DNA from: Coleofasciculaceae cyanobacterium
GTDB taxonomy: Bacteria > Cyanobacteriota > Cyanobacteriia > Cyanobacteriales > Xenococcaceae
Direction of reading: 5' to 3'
DNA: 64,000 bases
Assembly (NCBI GenBank): GCA_036703275.1
Contig: DATNPK010000021.1
Location: 53,038-117,037, forward strand
Part shown: in pieces, positions 54,292-63,564 of the stretch
How positions within the stretch are numbered: position 1 is the stretch's first letter
How the letters are laid out: each line of letters opens with the position of its first letter
Notes under the pieces: generated by a model
What the model saw: only the letters and a program-made list of their open reading frames with translations
Database searches by the model: none
What the model was told of the DNA's origin: nothing
Position numbers and translations under genes: made by a program

Positions 54292-55299
54292 TTAAGTTTC
54301 TTCGATGATTACTTTACCTTTGAAAACAATATAGTTGTAAATATTATATGCCAGCATAATCGGAATCAAAAAACCAATAAAAACAATCATAAATACCAGA
54401 GAACTAGGACTGGCAGCAGCCTGATAAATTGTAATTTGCATGGGAATAATATAGGGAAATACAACTAACCCTAATCCGATAAAAGATAGTAGAAACAATA
54501 GTAAAGTCCAAACAAATGGTCGTGTTTCTTGTTCTGAGTAAAGACTTTTGAGTAATAAAAAGATTAGCAAAGCTCCTAATAAAGGAATCAAGACAAAAAT
54601 ATACAATAAAGGTGCTTCAAATAGTCTAGTTCTAGCACTCTCGGAAAAAATAGGTGTGGTGATTGTTAAATAAACCGCACCGATAAATGTAGTAACTGCT
54701 GAAATTTTGGCAGTCAAATTATGAGTAGTCTGTAGGTCTCCCTCTGTCTTTAAAATAAGATAGGTTGAACCAATTAATACGTAACCTTGGATTAAAGTTA
54801 AAGCAACCAAAAGCGATCGCAAAGTTAACCAATCCCAAGTTCCCCCAGTAAAATGACCAGCACTATCAACGGTAATCCCCTGTAAAATTGCTCCTAAAGC
54901 GAATCCTTGTCCTAATGCAGCCAGAAAACTACCGCCACCAAAGGCTATATTCCAGAAAAGTTTAGTATTTGCATATTCGCGAAACTCAAAGGCAACGGCA
55001 CGAAAAATCAAGCCAAAAACCATGACCGTAATCGGGATATACAAAGCCTGAAGGATCGTGCCATAAGCCAGCGGAAAAGCTCCAAATAAAGCTCCACCCA
55101 TCAAAACCAGCCAAGTTTCATTGGCATCCCAAATATTGCCCAAACTAGTCATGAGTATGCCCCGACGCTCTTCATTAGAGGCGGTAATCGAAAGTATGCC
55201 TACTCCCAAATCAAATCCATCTAACATTACGTACAAAAATAAAAACAATGCTAATATGGCAAACCAAACTTGAGGGAGAAAATAATCTAAAGCTTCCAT
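54292..55299 (-). CDS. cydB: Cytochrome bd-type quinol oxidase subunit II
   Basis: The 335-residue protein has eight membrane helices and the CydB opening LPQVWFAILALFLFLYVMLDGFDLGVGIL, the NIWDANETWLVLMGGALFGAFP segment and the C-terminal AYNIYNYIVF end. It pairs with CydA to oxidise quinol and reduce oxygen to water without pumping protons, in cyanobacterial plasma or thylakoid membranes. It follows cydA by 96 bases, with a palindromic repeat copy at 55345-55362 between them. Confidence 0.93.
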   Translation of the reverse strand: MEALDYFLPQVWFAILALFLFLYVMLDGFDLGVGILSITASNEERRGILMTSLGNIWDANETWLVLMGGALFGAFPLAYGTILQALYIPITVMVFGLIFRAVAFEFREYANTKLFWNIAFGGGSFLAALGQGFALGAILQGITVDSAGHFTGGTWDWLTLRSLLVALTLIQGYVLIGSTYLILKTEGDLQTTHNLTAKISAVTTFIGAVYLTITTPIFSESARTRLFEAPLLYIFVLIPLLGALLIFLLLKSLYSEQETRPFVWTLLLFLLSFIGLGLVVFPYIIPMQITIYQAAASPSSLVFMIVFIGFLIPIMLAYNIYNYIVFKGKVIIEET

Positions 55300-55344
55300 A
55301 TTGTGAGGAATAAAGGGTGAAGAATAAAGAATGAGGAGGCTAAT

Positions 55345-55362
55345 AGCTAATAGCTATCAGCT
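55345..55362. repeat. Single copy of the 18-bp palindrome between cydB and cydA
   Basis: AGCTAATAGCTATCAGCT differs at one base from the two tandem copies near 44.8 kb. It lies in the 96-base gap between cydA and cydB. Confidence 0.5.
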
Positions 55363-55395
55363 TAAAACAGTATCACTAGCAATTTGTACTTAAAA

Positions 55396-56838
55396 TTACT
55401 GTTGTGCCTCTACGGGGCGACTATCAGGACGATGTTTAGCTGGATTGGTGTCCAATTCGGGATCAAAAGTTTCTCCTGGCACGGGGAGATCTAAATTAGG
55501 TCCCTGGCGGATAATACGACTACCAAAATAAAGCGCAAAGACAAACAAGATGCTGTAGACGACTGTAAAAGCAGTCAGAGAAGCCAAAACATTGCTTGCA
55601 GGTATTTGAGAAACTCCATCAGCGGTGCGAATTTCCCCATAAACAACCCAAGGTTGCCTGCCGACGCAGCGTACTATCCAGCCACATTCAACGGCAATGT
55701 AGCCTAAGGGTGCAGCCAGTAGCCAAAGTCTTAGTAACCAACGTTGTTGAGTAATATTTTCGGGTGAAAGCTTCCCCCTCAACCACTGTAGGGTAGTAAC
55801 TGCCATTAATCCTGCCAGCATAAATCCGATCGCAATCATGATTCTCAAAGCATAGTAAATTAAGCCAATCTGATGTGGGCGATCTTCTGGAGCATATTCT
55901 TTTAAGCCCAAAACGGGTTCTGATAGTTGTGGCTTAATTTCGAGGATGTAGCTTAATAAGCCAGGAATAGAGATTTCCCAATCGTTTTGCTCTGCTTTGT
56001 CATTAGGTATGGCGATCGCACTCCAGGAGGGAGATTCTCCAGCAGGAATAGTTTTCCATTGAGCCTCCATTGCAGCTAGTTTCGTTGGTTGGTAATGATA
56101 TACCTGTTCCCCGCTTAAATGTCCGATATAGAGCTGTAGGGGAGTAACGGCGATTGCGATCGCTAAGACAATTTTAAAGGAAAGAGTAAAAAATTCGGCA
56201 TTACGTTGGTTGATAATATACCAGGCACTAATTCCTCCAATGACAAATAAAGAAGTTTCCAAAGTTGCAAAGAACATATGGAGGACGCTATTTAGCATGA
56301 AAGGATTAAAAATTGCCTGAAAGTAATCGCCAACCACAAAGTGACCGTCGACAAATTGTCCCCCGGCAGGGGTTTGCAGCCAAGAATTCGCACTCAAGAT
56401 CCAAAATATAGATAAGTTTGCGCCTACCGCTACCATAATTGTGGCAAAGTAATGCATAATCGGTGGCACTCGTTCCCAGCCAAATAGCATAATGCCTAAA
56501 AACCCAGCTTCGAGGGCAAATGCCATGGATGCTTCAAAGCCTAAGACACTACCGAAAAAGTCTCCTACCGCCTCAGAAAAAGGCCCCCAGTTTGTGCCAA
56601 ACTCAAATTCCATTGGTAGTCCCGAAGCTACCCCAATACCAAAATTTAGAACATAGAGTTTTGACCAAAAACGAGCGTGATAATAATAGTTTTGGTTACG
56701 AGTTTTAAGCCATAATCCCTCTATGATAATTAGGTAAACAGCCATGCCGGTAGTTAAAATTGGCCACAGCATATGAAAAATTGCGGTAACGGCGAACTGT
56801 AAGCGCGAAAGGATTACTGTATCGGATAAAAATTCCAT
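55396..56838 (-). CDS. cydA: Cytochrome bd-type quinol oxidase subunit I
   Basis: The 480-residue protein carries the hemes. His22 (heme b595-type site), His187 and Met334 (b558 ligands), Glu102 and Glu110 are in place, and the short Q-loop keeps the quinol-site residues Lys253 and Glu258 (TKLAAMEAQW). The loop GWIVRCVGRQPW has Cys391 where the classic GWxxxExGRQPW motif carries a glutamate (Glu445 in E. coli) that is important near the di-heme site. The short Q-loop and the GRQPWVVYGEIRTADGVS segment resemble cyanide-insensitive-type oxidases. It is the first gene of the cydAB operon. Confidence 0.93.
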   Translation of the reverse strand: MEFLSDTVILSRLQFAVTAIFHMLWPILTTGMAVYLIIIEGLWLKTRNQNYYYHARFWSKLYVLNFGIGVASGLPMEFEFGTNWGPFSEAVGDFFGSVLGFEASMAFALEAGFLGIMLFGWERVPPIMHYFATIMVAVGANLSIFWILSANSWLQTPAGGQFVDGHFVVGDYFQAIFNPFMLNSVLHMFFATLETSLFVIGGISAWYIINQRNAEFFTLSFKIVLAIAIAVTPLQLYIGHLSGEQVYHYQPTKLAAMEAQWKTIPAGESPSWSAIAIPNDKAEQNDWEISIPGLLSYILEIKPQLSEPVLGLKEYAPEDRPHQIGLIYYALRIMIAIGFMLAGLMAVTTLQWLRGKLSPENITQQRWLLRLWLLAAPLGYIAVECGWIVRCVGRQPWVVYGEIRTADGVSQIPASNVLASLTAFTVVYSILFVFALYFGSRIIRQGPNLDLPVPGETFDPELDTNPAKHRPDSRPVEAQQ

Positions 56839-57277
56839 CGATAATGTGTTGAAAATAGTCTAGTGATTTACTTCTATTGATGTGTAGATGTGTGTTTTGA
56901 GAGAAATTTTATCCTCCCTGGTTATTAGTTTAGCGATTATGTTGATTGAAAAAGTTTAAATAAAACTTGATAATTTGATTGAAAAACTAGGATTATTGTA
57001 CCTAAACTGATGTAATGGAGCGACGATCAAATTCAGGCTCAATCTAATTTTTAATTTTTTAAAATGTATGTATTGTTAACTAGCCATCATTATTAATCAT
57101 ATGACGATAAGGTGAACAGTAGCGTCAGGACCATGATGTGTGAACGCCCCGTTTCGTCAATGAGAGCTTTTTCACCAAAGTTGTCCTAGAATACCGAACT
57201 TCTGTTGGTGGAAATAAACAGCTAAAATTTACTAGTATTGAACCAAATAATAAATATCGATATTTCAGGTAACTAAA
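56839..57277. other. Divergent intergenic region with a weak structured segment
   Basis: Between cydA and the holin-like gene. GGTGAA (57111-57116) and TTCACC (57171-57176) could close a 54-base loop in a GC-richer patch within AT-rich DNA, perhaps a small RNA or leader. No frame is seen. Confidence 0.3.
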
Positions 57278-57634
57278 ATGTGGCAATTCTTGCTTACTTG
57301 GTTGGCGACGGCTGTTTCTTTGATCGTTACAGCATTTATCGTGCCTGGGTTTGCTATTGTAAGCTTCTCCTCTGCCATTATAGGAGCAGCAGTTTTGGGT
57401 TTAGTAAACGCAGTGGTCAAACCTATACTGATCCTGTTCACCTTACCACTAACAATATTAACTTTAGGACTATTTCTGCTGGTAGTAAATGCGATTGCCT
57501 TGGGTCTTGTAAGTTATCTTACACCTGGTTTGACGATAGCTGGTTTCTTCCCTGCTATGTTCGGCTCGATTGTCTTAACTTTAGTATCAGGACTGATTAA
57601 TCAGCTTTTTTCTAACGTTGATTCATCTTATTAA
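57278..57634 (+). CDS. Phage-holin-family/YvlD-like membrane protein
   Basis: The 118-residue protein has four hydrophobic helices and the pattern AVLGLVNAVVKPILILFTLPLTILTLGLFLLVVNAIAL, which defines the 'mycobacterial 4-TM phage holin' superfamily, widespread in bacteria and not phage-linked. The role is unknown, though membrane-stress functions are suspected in relatives. It stands alone and converges on ycf35 copy 2 with a terminator between. Confidence 0.8.
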   Translation: MWQFLLTWLATAVSLIVTAFIVPGFAIVSFSSAIIGAAVLGLVNAVVKPILILFTLPLTILTLGLFLLVVNAIALGLVSYLTPGLTIAGFFPAMFGSIVLTLVSGLINQLFSNVDSSY

Positions 57635-57650
57635 GTAATATTAAGTAAAC

Positions 57651-57686
57651 AAAAAAGGGTTGACACAACTTTGATTGTGTCAACCC
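57651..57686 (-). terminator. Strong terminator of ycf35 copy 2
   Basis: A perfect 12-bp stem (GGGTTGACACAA, 57657-57668, with TTGTGTCAACCC, 57675-57686) and a six-base loop is followed on the minus strand by six T. It lies 40 bases after the ycf35 stop; with a C-rich right side it is weaker for the plus strand. Confidence 0.85.
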
Positions 57687-57726
57687 CAAGCTTGGGAACG
57701 CGCTTTAACTTAAAATCTAATTCTTG

Positions 57727-58077
57727 TTACTGAAGAACTAATTTAACGTTGGCATTCTGTAAACCACGCTGTTTAACCTCAGACAAGGTTTTGTTAACAG
57801 CATACTTTTGGTTGATTGAGTTGATTAGCTCAGTTTGATTGTGCTTTTTAGCTACACCCCAAAGGTCAGCAATCAGGTCAAAAGTGCCATCGCTATTTTC
57901 TGACCAACCCAAGTCATATTCGCCTTCTAATGTTGCAACGATATCAGCACGAAGTCTTTGACCGTTGTAACCACGAACGTCGGCATTATTTTGAACATTA
58001 ATGCCCAGATCGCGAAGAGAATTTACTAGAATTGCAGAATCGCTGATTTTGGTGCGTAAAGTGCTAAAGTGAGACAT
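57727..58077 (-). CDS. ycf35: Ycf35 (DUF1257) protein, copy 2
   Basis: The 116-residue protein begins MSHFSTLRTKISDSAILVNS, the same family start as the copy at 22557, and has GYNGQRLRADIV and YDLGWSENSDGTF in the same places. It lacks the ferredoxin and DUF2997 partners of copy 1 and instead follows ycf46 on the same strand after 149 bases. The two copies differ enough to suggest old duplication with separate roles. Confidence 0.9.
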   Translation of the reverse strand: MSHFSTLRTKISDSAILVNSLRDLGINVQNNADVRGYNGQRLRADIVATLEGEYDLGWSENSDGTFDLIADLWGVAKKHNQTELINSINQKYAVNKTLSEVKQRGLQNANVKLVLQ

Positions 58078-58226
58078 AAGATTTCCTCCAGTAGAAGAGA
58101 AGTAAACAACAACTTTAAAATCAATAATCGCCTACGTCATAATGAGCGACGAATTATTTTACTGAACTGCTAGCGATCGCTAGCCTCTGCTTCTGCAAAT
58201 CTTGGGGAATCACAGAAGAAAGCCTG

Positions 58227-59738
58227 TTAAAACTCCAGTCGCTGATATTCAGCAACGGAGGCTGATGCAGGTCTAGCTCTTTGCCCAGCCCAATCCCTTA
58301 GGGCTGTTACCTGCTCAGTCATTGTCCGAGACAGCGGTAGGGTAGCTTTAATCGCAGCAATAATATCTAGCTGCGTAAACTCCCTGTCTTGAGCAAAAGC
58401 ATCATACATTGCAGCGATGATTGCTTGCTCGATCTCTGCCCCAGAAAAACCATCTGATACCTTAGTGAGCTGCTCTAGATCGAAGCGATTGATCTCAGAA
58501 CGTCTTTTCCCAAGGTGAATTTTAAAAATATCTGTTCTTTCTGCGGAACTGGGTAAGTCCACAAAAAATATCTCATCGAACCTTCCTTTGCGTAGAAACT
58601 CTCCAGGTAATCTTTCAACGCGATTGGCTGTTGCCATTACAAACACCGGTGATTTTTTTTCTTGCATCCAGGTTAAGAAAGAACCAAATATGCGACCAGA
58701 AGTACCTCCATCGGAGTCACCAGAACCTCCGCCCCCAGCAAAAGCTTTATCTAACTCATCGATAAATAGAATTACGGGCGAAATTGACTCGGCTGTTTTT
58801 AAAGCGCTACGTAGGTTTGCTTCAGAACGCCCTACGGTAGAACCATCGTAAACTCTACCCATATCTAGACGGAGTAGGGGTAAACTCCACAAACGGGAAG
58901 TTGTTTTAGCAATTAAGGATTTACCACAGCCTGGAACTCCCAGAATTAACATACCTTTTGGCTGAGGAAGTCCGTATTCCCTGGCTCTTTCAGTGAAAGC
59001 ATTAGAACGTTGCTTTAACCAGCGCTTGAGTTCTTCTAATCCACCTACAGAATTTATGGTTTCGTCTTCTTCAATGTATTCTAGGATTCCATTACGGCGA
59101 ATTAACTGCTTCTTCTCTGAAAGAACAATTTCTACTTCGCTCTCAGTTAACTGACCAGCCTTAACCTGCGCCTTACGATATACTTTCTCGGCTTCATCTT
59201 TAGTTAAGCCTAATGCTGCTTTAAGCAGTTTCTCTCTCGTTTCTGTATCTAGACGATTTGCTTTAGTTTTAGCTAGTCGCTCTGATAGTACTTGGTTGAG
59301 TTCAGCTAGGTTTGGTAAAGGGTAATCCAATACTACTACTTCCTTCTCAAGCTCTATCGGCAGAGTTTGTACTGGAGACATTAAAATGATTAGTTTGTCA
59401 TATCCTTTGAAAGAAGCGATCGCATCTCTTAGCCATCTAGTTATTACTGGACCGTCTATAAAAGGATGAAGATCTTTAAATATATAGATTCCACCTTCTT
59501 TTTGTCTAATAGTCCATTCAATAGCTGCTTCAGGAGATACAGTATTGTGCTGAGTTCCTTGGCGAGGCTGACCATACTCAACCATCCCCCTGGTAACTGT
59601 CCAGACAAACACTCGCTTATATTCGGCATTATCTTTAGCAATTTTGGCAACTGCTTGCTCTGCTCGCTCCTCTTCTGGCGTTATCAGATAGATTAACGGG
59701 TATTGAGCCTGTACGAGAATATTTAGCTCTTCTTTCAT
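58227..59738 (-). CDS. ycf46: AAA+ ATPase Ycf46
   Basis: The 503-residue protein has an N-terminal domain typical of Ycf46 (ILVQAQYPLIYLITPEEERAE) and a C-terminal AAA+ module: Walker A GVPGCGKS (about 266-273), Walker B VILFIDELDKAF, sensor 1 VFVMATANRVERLP and the arginine-finger region RKGRFDEIFFVDLP. The N-terminal half looks like a degenerate ATPase (SFKGYDKLIILMS). It is conserved in cyanobacteria and red algal plastids. The exact role is unclear; a link to photosynthesis regulation has been suggested. It sits between a ribbon-helix-helix protein gene and ycf35. Confidence 0.92.
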   Translation of the reverse strand: MKEELNILVQAQYPLIYLITPEEERAEQAVAKIAKDNAEYKRVFVWTVTRGMVEYGQPRQGTQHNTVSPEAAIEWTIRQKEGGIYIFKDLHPFIDGPVITRWLRDAIASFKGYDKLIILMSPVQTLPIELEKEVVVLDYPLPNLAELNQVLSERLAKTKANRLDTETREKLLKAALGLTKDEAEKVYRKAQVKAGQLTESEVEIVLSEKKQLIRRNGILEYIEEDETINSVGGLEELKRWLKQRSNAFTERAREYGLPQPKGMLILGVPGCGKSLIAKTTSRLWSLPLLRLDMGRVYDGSTVGRSEANLRSALKTAESISPVILFIDELDKAFAGGGGSGDSDGGTSGRIFGSFLTWMQEKKSPVFVMATANRVERLPGEFLRKGRFDEIFFVDLPSSAERTDIFKIHLGKRRSEINRFDLEQLTKVSDGFSGAEIEQAIIAAMYDAFAQDREFTQLDIIAAIKATLPLSRTMTEQVTALRDWAGQRARPASASVAEYQRLEF

Positions 59739-59801
59739 GATGTCGACCCTACTGAACCTTCAGCATCCTAATGTTTTTTCTGCTAATCCTATAGAAGCTA
59801 T

Positions 59802-60155
59802 CTACAAACAAGAAACTAGCTCTTCTTCGCTTGGGTTTTCTGAGCTACCCGTTTGGTTAGACATACTTAAAGAAATATCATCCTTCACGACGACGCTACT
59901 TTGGCTGCCAAGAGACACCATTTCTCCGTCTCGCATGACCATCGGTGCATCACAATCAGGACACAAATGCACCTGATGCGTTTTACCGTGAACAGAAGAC
60001 TTAATTTCTTCTACCCTCTCAGGAAACTGCATATAAAAGGCGATCGCCTTTTCAACTACTGCCGACATAGACTCAACATCTACCGCTGCCTTAATTTTTA
60101 ATTTCCTATGCAGTTCTGGAGGTATATATAAAGTTACTTTCTGCTTACTTTGCAT
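59802..60155 (-). CDS. Ribbon-helix-helix protein with a CPDC motif
   Basis: The 117-residue protein starts with a ribbon-helix-helix-like DNA-binding pattern (KVTLYIPPELHRKLKIKAAVDVESMSAVVEKAIAFYM, read in parts) and continues with His56, His60, His63 and Cys65/Cys68 (HLCPDC), which could bind a metal. The acidic, Ser-rich C-terminus is probably flexible. It is the first gene before ycf46 and ycf35 on the same strand (63-base gap), so it may regulate them. Confidence 0.65.
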   Translation of the reverse strand: MQSKQKVTLYIPPELHRKLKIKAAVDVESMSAVVEKAIAFYMQFPERVEEIKSSVHGKTHQVHLCPDCDAPMVMRDGEMVSLGSQSSVVVKDDISLSMSNQTGSSENPSEEELVSCL

Positions 60156-60410
60156 ATCACTAAGTTTAATAATTACCCGGGTATATATGTTAATTTACCG
60201 ACTAAATTTGCTGCTGTCAAGACAGAAAGCTGTCATGACGCTATTATTGTAACAATACTTAACAAGTCGCTAGCTGTACCAAGATTTGTTATTGACAATC
60301 GGTAAGCTTACTCAAACACAGCACAATCTCATCAATGGCTTGAATTACAGGTTCACTTGATTGATTAATTAATTAATTGATCGCTCCTTAGTTCGTCAAG
60401 TCAGAGATTA
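60156..60410. other. Intergenic region upstream of the RHH-ycf46 unit
   Basis: About 250 bases with no frame. It should contain the promoter of the minus-strand RHH gene. ATTAATTAATTAATTGATC near 60364 is simple AT repetition. Confidence 0.4.
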
Positions 60411-60720
60411 CTCCGCCGTCCTAAAGGACGACGCGAAGGACGCGCCTCCAGGCGCTAATCCTTTAGGGCTAGTGCCGTGGCATACCGCTCCGCGACGCGA
60501 AGCTAGTGCTAAAGCATACCGCTCCGCATATCCTTTAGGGCATATAAAACGACGGAGCCTTCTTACGAAGTTTGCGACGCGCAGGACGCGACGTAAGGAG
60601 CTAATCATGCACGGGCTAGTCATGCACGGGCTCAACGGAAGGAACCTCCGCGATGCGAAGCGAGTCATGCACGGGCAACGCAACTTCGCGCTGCTCTGAC
60701 CGTTGGTCAATATGCGGAAT
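60411..60720. repeat. Mosaic GC-rich repeat array with CCTTTAGG cores
   Basis: A dense, GC-rich, non-coding stretch. The 52-base module at 60422-60473 is identical to 63773-63824, and the 59-base module at 60497-60555 is repeated exactly in inverted orientation at 63037-63095. Three tandem copies of (A/G)TCATGCACGGGC occur at about 60604-60676. The core motifs are CCTTTAGGGC, GACGCGAAG and CCTCCAGGCGCTAAT. Frames of 75-100 codons on both strands here are artefacts of the repeat. Confidence 0.85.
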
Positions 60721-61395
60721 TTGATTTAGAGCTTGGCAACACAACGTTTCAAACTAGCAGCTAAGTACCTAGGCGAAACGGACGGCTTTAATTTCTGAGG
60801 CAACCTCAGAAATCGCCTCCTCATTAATTACACATTTGATTTCCCCTTTCCCTTTTCCCTGATTTCAACTAGGAAATTTATTTTGCACGACTACTTAAAA
60901 AAGCTCAAATTTTAAAAAATTGATGATGGATGTTCCAATTTTTTAAAATTGGAACACTACCGACTAAATTGTGGAGTTTTTGAGTAATTTGTCAAGACAA
61001 TTAAAGCTATACTTTAGATTTCAAAGGTTCATACCTAAAATAGGTTATCTTTACTAAATAACTAAAAATAAACTATTAATTGTTGCTATTTAAAATAAGA
61101 TCAAAACTTAGTATTATGGTGTAATATAAGGTCTATTATAGACAAACAAATACAGTTACCATGAGGTAGTACATTATTGATTTTATCAACAGCGTATAAA
61201 GCTTTTATAAAGATATTGATAAATTGTCAAACCAATATGTATTTGAAACTGTTATTGTTATATATTTGTTAACCAGCCTGTGCTTAAAATAATCTTCTAA
61301 ACTCATGCCATAGGCTTAAAACATCTGCTATTAATGCTTTGAATATATAATTTCAGCAAATATTATTGACTTTATAAGTTCCTATATTTACACTC
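60721..61395. other. Gene-poor region, with a possible coding remnant
   Basis: Just after the repeats, bases about 60703-60762 read TVGQYAEFDLELGNTTFQTSS in one frame and then stop, which may be the tail of a lost gene. A perfect hairpin TTTCTGAGG/CCTCAGAAA lies at 60792-60812. The rest, to 61395, is AT-rich and I see nothing in it. Confidence 0.35.
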
Positions 61396-62322
61396 ATGCA
61401 AATATCTGCTAATAATTTATCTTATATTACTAATAAGGTTGAAAATTTATCTTATAAATTAAGGAAAAACTTTGACAGATTACCTCTACTTCATCTGATG
61501 AAGGAGCAGGCTTATCAAAAAGCACTTAATGATCATGCAAGGTTTTTACCTCCGCTAGATAACCTAAATACATCAATTTTAAATACACTTCGCCAAGAAG
61601 GAACTTGCATGGTTCCAATCAAAGAACTCGATCTGATTTCAACCAACGCGATGATGACCACAGCCTCGAGTTTAGCAGGCAAACTCGATACTATTTCTCC
61701 TAGCTCGAATAAATCAGAAAATTGTGAAGTCGGTCCTTGCAAAGACGATTTTAGAGAGTTCCCTGAAATGCTAATGTGGGCTTTAGAATCAAGACTACTT
61801 AATATCGTTGAAAATTACATTGGATTGCCAGTGCTGTATCAGGGATTCGCAATGAGAAAAAGCATTGCCGATGGTCAATATTCTGGCGTTAGACGATGGC
61901 ATATAGATTGGGAAGATCGGCGCATTATTAAAATCATCATTTATTTAAATGACGTTGCTGCTGGAGGTGGTCCGTATGAATATATTCCCCGAAGAATTAC
62001 TTCTAAAGCAATTGAAACTCTAAACTACTACAACCTAGGATACTTATCTGATGATGAAATGCGAGAAGTCGTGCCACAGAAAGATTGGGCTGCTTGTCTA
62101 GCTGAAACAGGAAGCATTATAATCACTGATACTAGCAGCGTTTTTCATCGCGCTCAGCCACCCACGCTAAAAGAACGTTTTTCTATAACTTTCTGCTACA
62201 CTTCCACTAATCCTATAGTAATTTGGAGAAGCCCGAAAATTTCTCGTCAGCAATGGGAAATCCTTAACAATAAATTAAATCAAAGACAAAAAAACTGTCT
62301 ATACAAAAGAAAGTTCAATTAA
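61396..62322 (+). CDS. Phytanoyl-CoA-dioxygenase-like 2-oxoglutarate/Fe(II) oxygenase
   Basis: The 308-residue protein has the PhyH-type metal triad: His169 and Asp171 (RRWHIDWEDRR) and His251 (SVFHRAQPP), with Arg261 (ERFSITF) placed to bind 2-oxoglutarate. The strand order around YLNDVAAGGGPYEYIP also fits the cupin-like fold. Such enzymes hydroxylate or otherwise oxidise lipids, amino acids or natural products; the substrate cannot be inferred. It is AT-rich, stands alone between mosaic repeats and an insertion sequence, and has no biosynthetic neighbours, so it may be a transferred or orphan tailoring gene. Confidence 0.75.
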   Translation: MQISANNLSYITNKVENLSYKLRKNFDRLPLLHLMKEQAYQKALNDHARFLPPLDNLNTSILNTLRQEGTCMVPIKELDLISTNAMMTTASSLAGKLDTISPSSNKSENCEVGPCKDDFREFPEMLMWALESRLLNIVENYIGLPVLYQGFAMRKSIADGQYSGVRRWHIDWEDRRIIKIIIYLNDVAAGGGPYEYIPRRITSKAIETLNYYNLGYLSDDEMREVVPQKDWAACLAETGSIIITDTSSVFHRAQPPTLKERFSITFCYTSTNPIVIWRSPKISRQQWEILNNKLNQRQKNCLYKRKFN

Positions 62323-62502
62323 ACTTGTAATTATTTAAAATATTTAACCTTGAAGTTAAAGAGAATACATTACCTAGTCTTAAAAGCTATTTAAACGTGA
62401 GTTCGACCAAGTTAGAAAGTAGCAGAAGGTAGTGCCAGTAATTCAATTGGCTCTAAATCAATACTACGGTGTCTTGATTGAGTCGCTTCAATGGGGGGCC
62501 GC

Positions 62503-62545
62503 GGTGCGGGACGCGCCCCCAGGCGCTAATCCTTTAGGGCTTGAC
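62503..62545. repeat. Mosaic repeat copy at the transposase 3' end
   Basis: GGACGCGCCCCCAGGCGCTAATCCTTTAGGGC matches the modules at 60.4 and 63.8 kb with one change in the C-run. It overlaps the end of the IS982 transposase reading frame. Confidence 0.7.
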
Positions 62546-63564
62546 CGTGAACCCCCACAACGCGCTGAATCGCTTTGTTAGGTAGATAGGTATAAGCAAT
62601 CAATCCAGCCATCAGATTTACTAAAAAATTCCCCATACTACGCTGGATTGAATGTTCGATTTGAAAGATATTTTGGAGTTGGTCGTTGACAGTCTCGATG
62701 TTATCGCTCTTTTACGCCCAAGAATTTGCTCAATCAGTCGAACAAGCTTCTGTTTCATCTTCTTTTGAGATCGAGTGATTAACTGGAGTTGTTGTTCCTC
62801 AAGCTGCTCAAAAAGATCTAGACAGATGTAACCACGGTCGCCAAATAATTTAGCGAAGATACCTAGAAGCAGATCTGGTAATGCTTTTCTCTCATCCACA
62901 TTTGCACTACGTCAATTTAAAAGCAAGCAACTCACCTCTATCATTAATCATCAGATGAAGCTTAAAACCATCGTGCCACCCATCGACTTTGTGACCAACG
63001 CTCAGGCATATGCGAAGCGGTATCCTTTAGGAAGCCCCGTCGTTTTATATGCCCTAAAGGATATGCGGAGCGGTATGCTTTAGCACTAGCTTCGCCTCCT
63101 TCGCGTCGTCCTAAAGGACGGCGGGGATCCTGACCCAACCAGCAATGTCGGGAAATACTTGCTTAGACTTGCTGCGACATGGCAGATACACTGTTATCGG
63201 TGTTGAATCGACCAAACTAATTCCTGTCACTTCTCCTTTGCCGGTGTTGAGGAAACAACACAATAACATTAAAGACCAAGACATTAATATCAACAAAGCG
63301 ATTGTAGCTAACTAAATTGGTTCTGGCTTTTTGCTAATGTGGCAAGACTTGAAGCGTATAAAATTCTTTGAATGTTCTAAAGCCAGAACCGTGGAAAGCG
63401 AGCGCTATTGTCATCACCTCACTTAACCATATTCTCGAACGGCAGCGTTTTTCCAGGGGCATTGAGGGGAGTTGCTTCTGTTCGGGCCAGAGTCTTGACC
63501 ATTGAAGATAAACATCATCAAGCTCGCCCAAAATTTGTGTGAATAATAATCTTGATGCCATCAT
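62545..63564 (-). pseudogene. IS982-type transposase, multiply frameshifted and interrupted
   Basis: From the ATG near 63564 the minus strand reads an IS982 N-terminus (LSEVMTIALAFHGSGFRTFKEFYT in parts). It then shifts frame around 63300, continues with TGISLVDSTPITVY, is interrupted by the mosaic repeat at 63003-63120, and resumes with DGFKLHLMINDRGELLAF and KLFGDRGYICLDLFEQL. It shifts again near 62690 and ends with a typical [17 protein letters not shown] tail and [20 protein letters not shown]. The order and content match an IS982 transposase; several shifts and the insertion show it is inactive. Confidence 0.8.
63003..63120. repeat. Mosaic repeat inserted in the IS982 transposase
   Basis: Contains an exact 59-base inverted copy (63037-63095) of 60497-60555 plus GCGAAGCGGTATCCTTTAGG and TCGTCCTAAAGGACGGCG modules. 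It separates two coding blocks of the transposase, so it arrived after the insertion sequence. Confidence 0.8.

Noticed and set aside
57111..57176. A cyanobacterial Yfr-type small RNA upstream of the holin-like gene
   Set aside because: Only a six-base outer stem was found and no Yfr consensus could be recognised, so it is noted only as a weak structured patch.
60604..60676. Three tandem TCATGCACGGGC units as a CRISPR-like array
   Set aside because: Units are too short, spacing is irregular, there are no unique spacers and no cas genes in the window.
60408..60710. Frames of 75-100 codons on both strands
   Set aside because: They fall entirely in the mosaic repeat, overlap each other and have Arg/Ser-rich compositions produced by the GC-rich modules.
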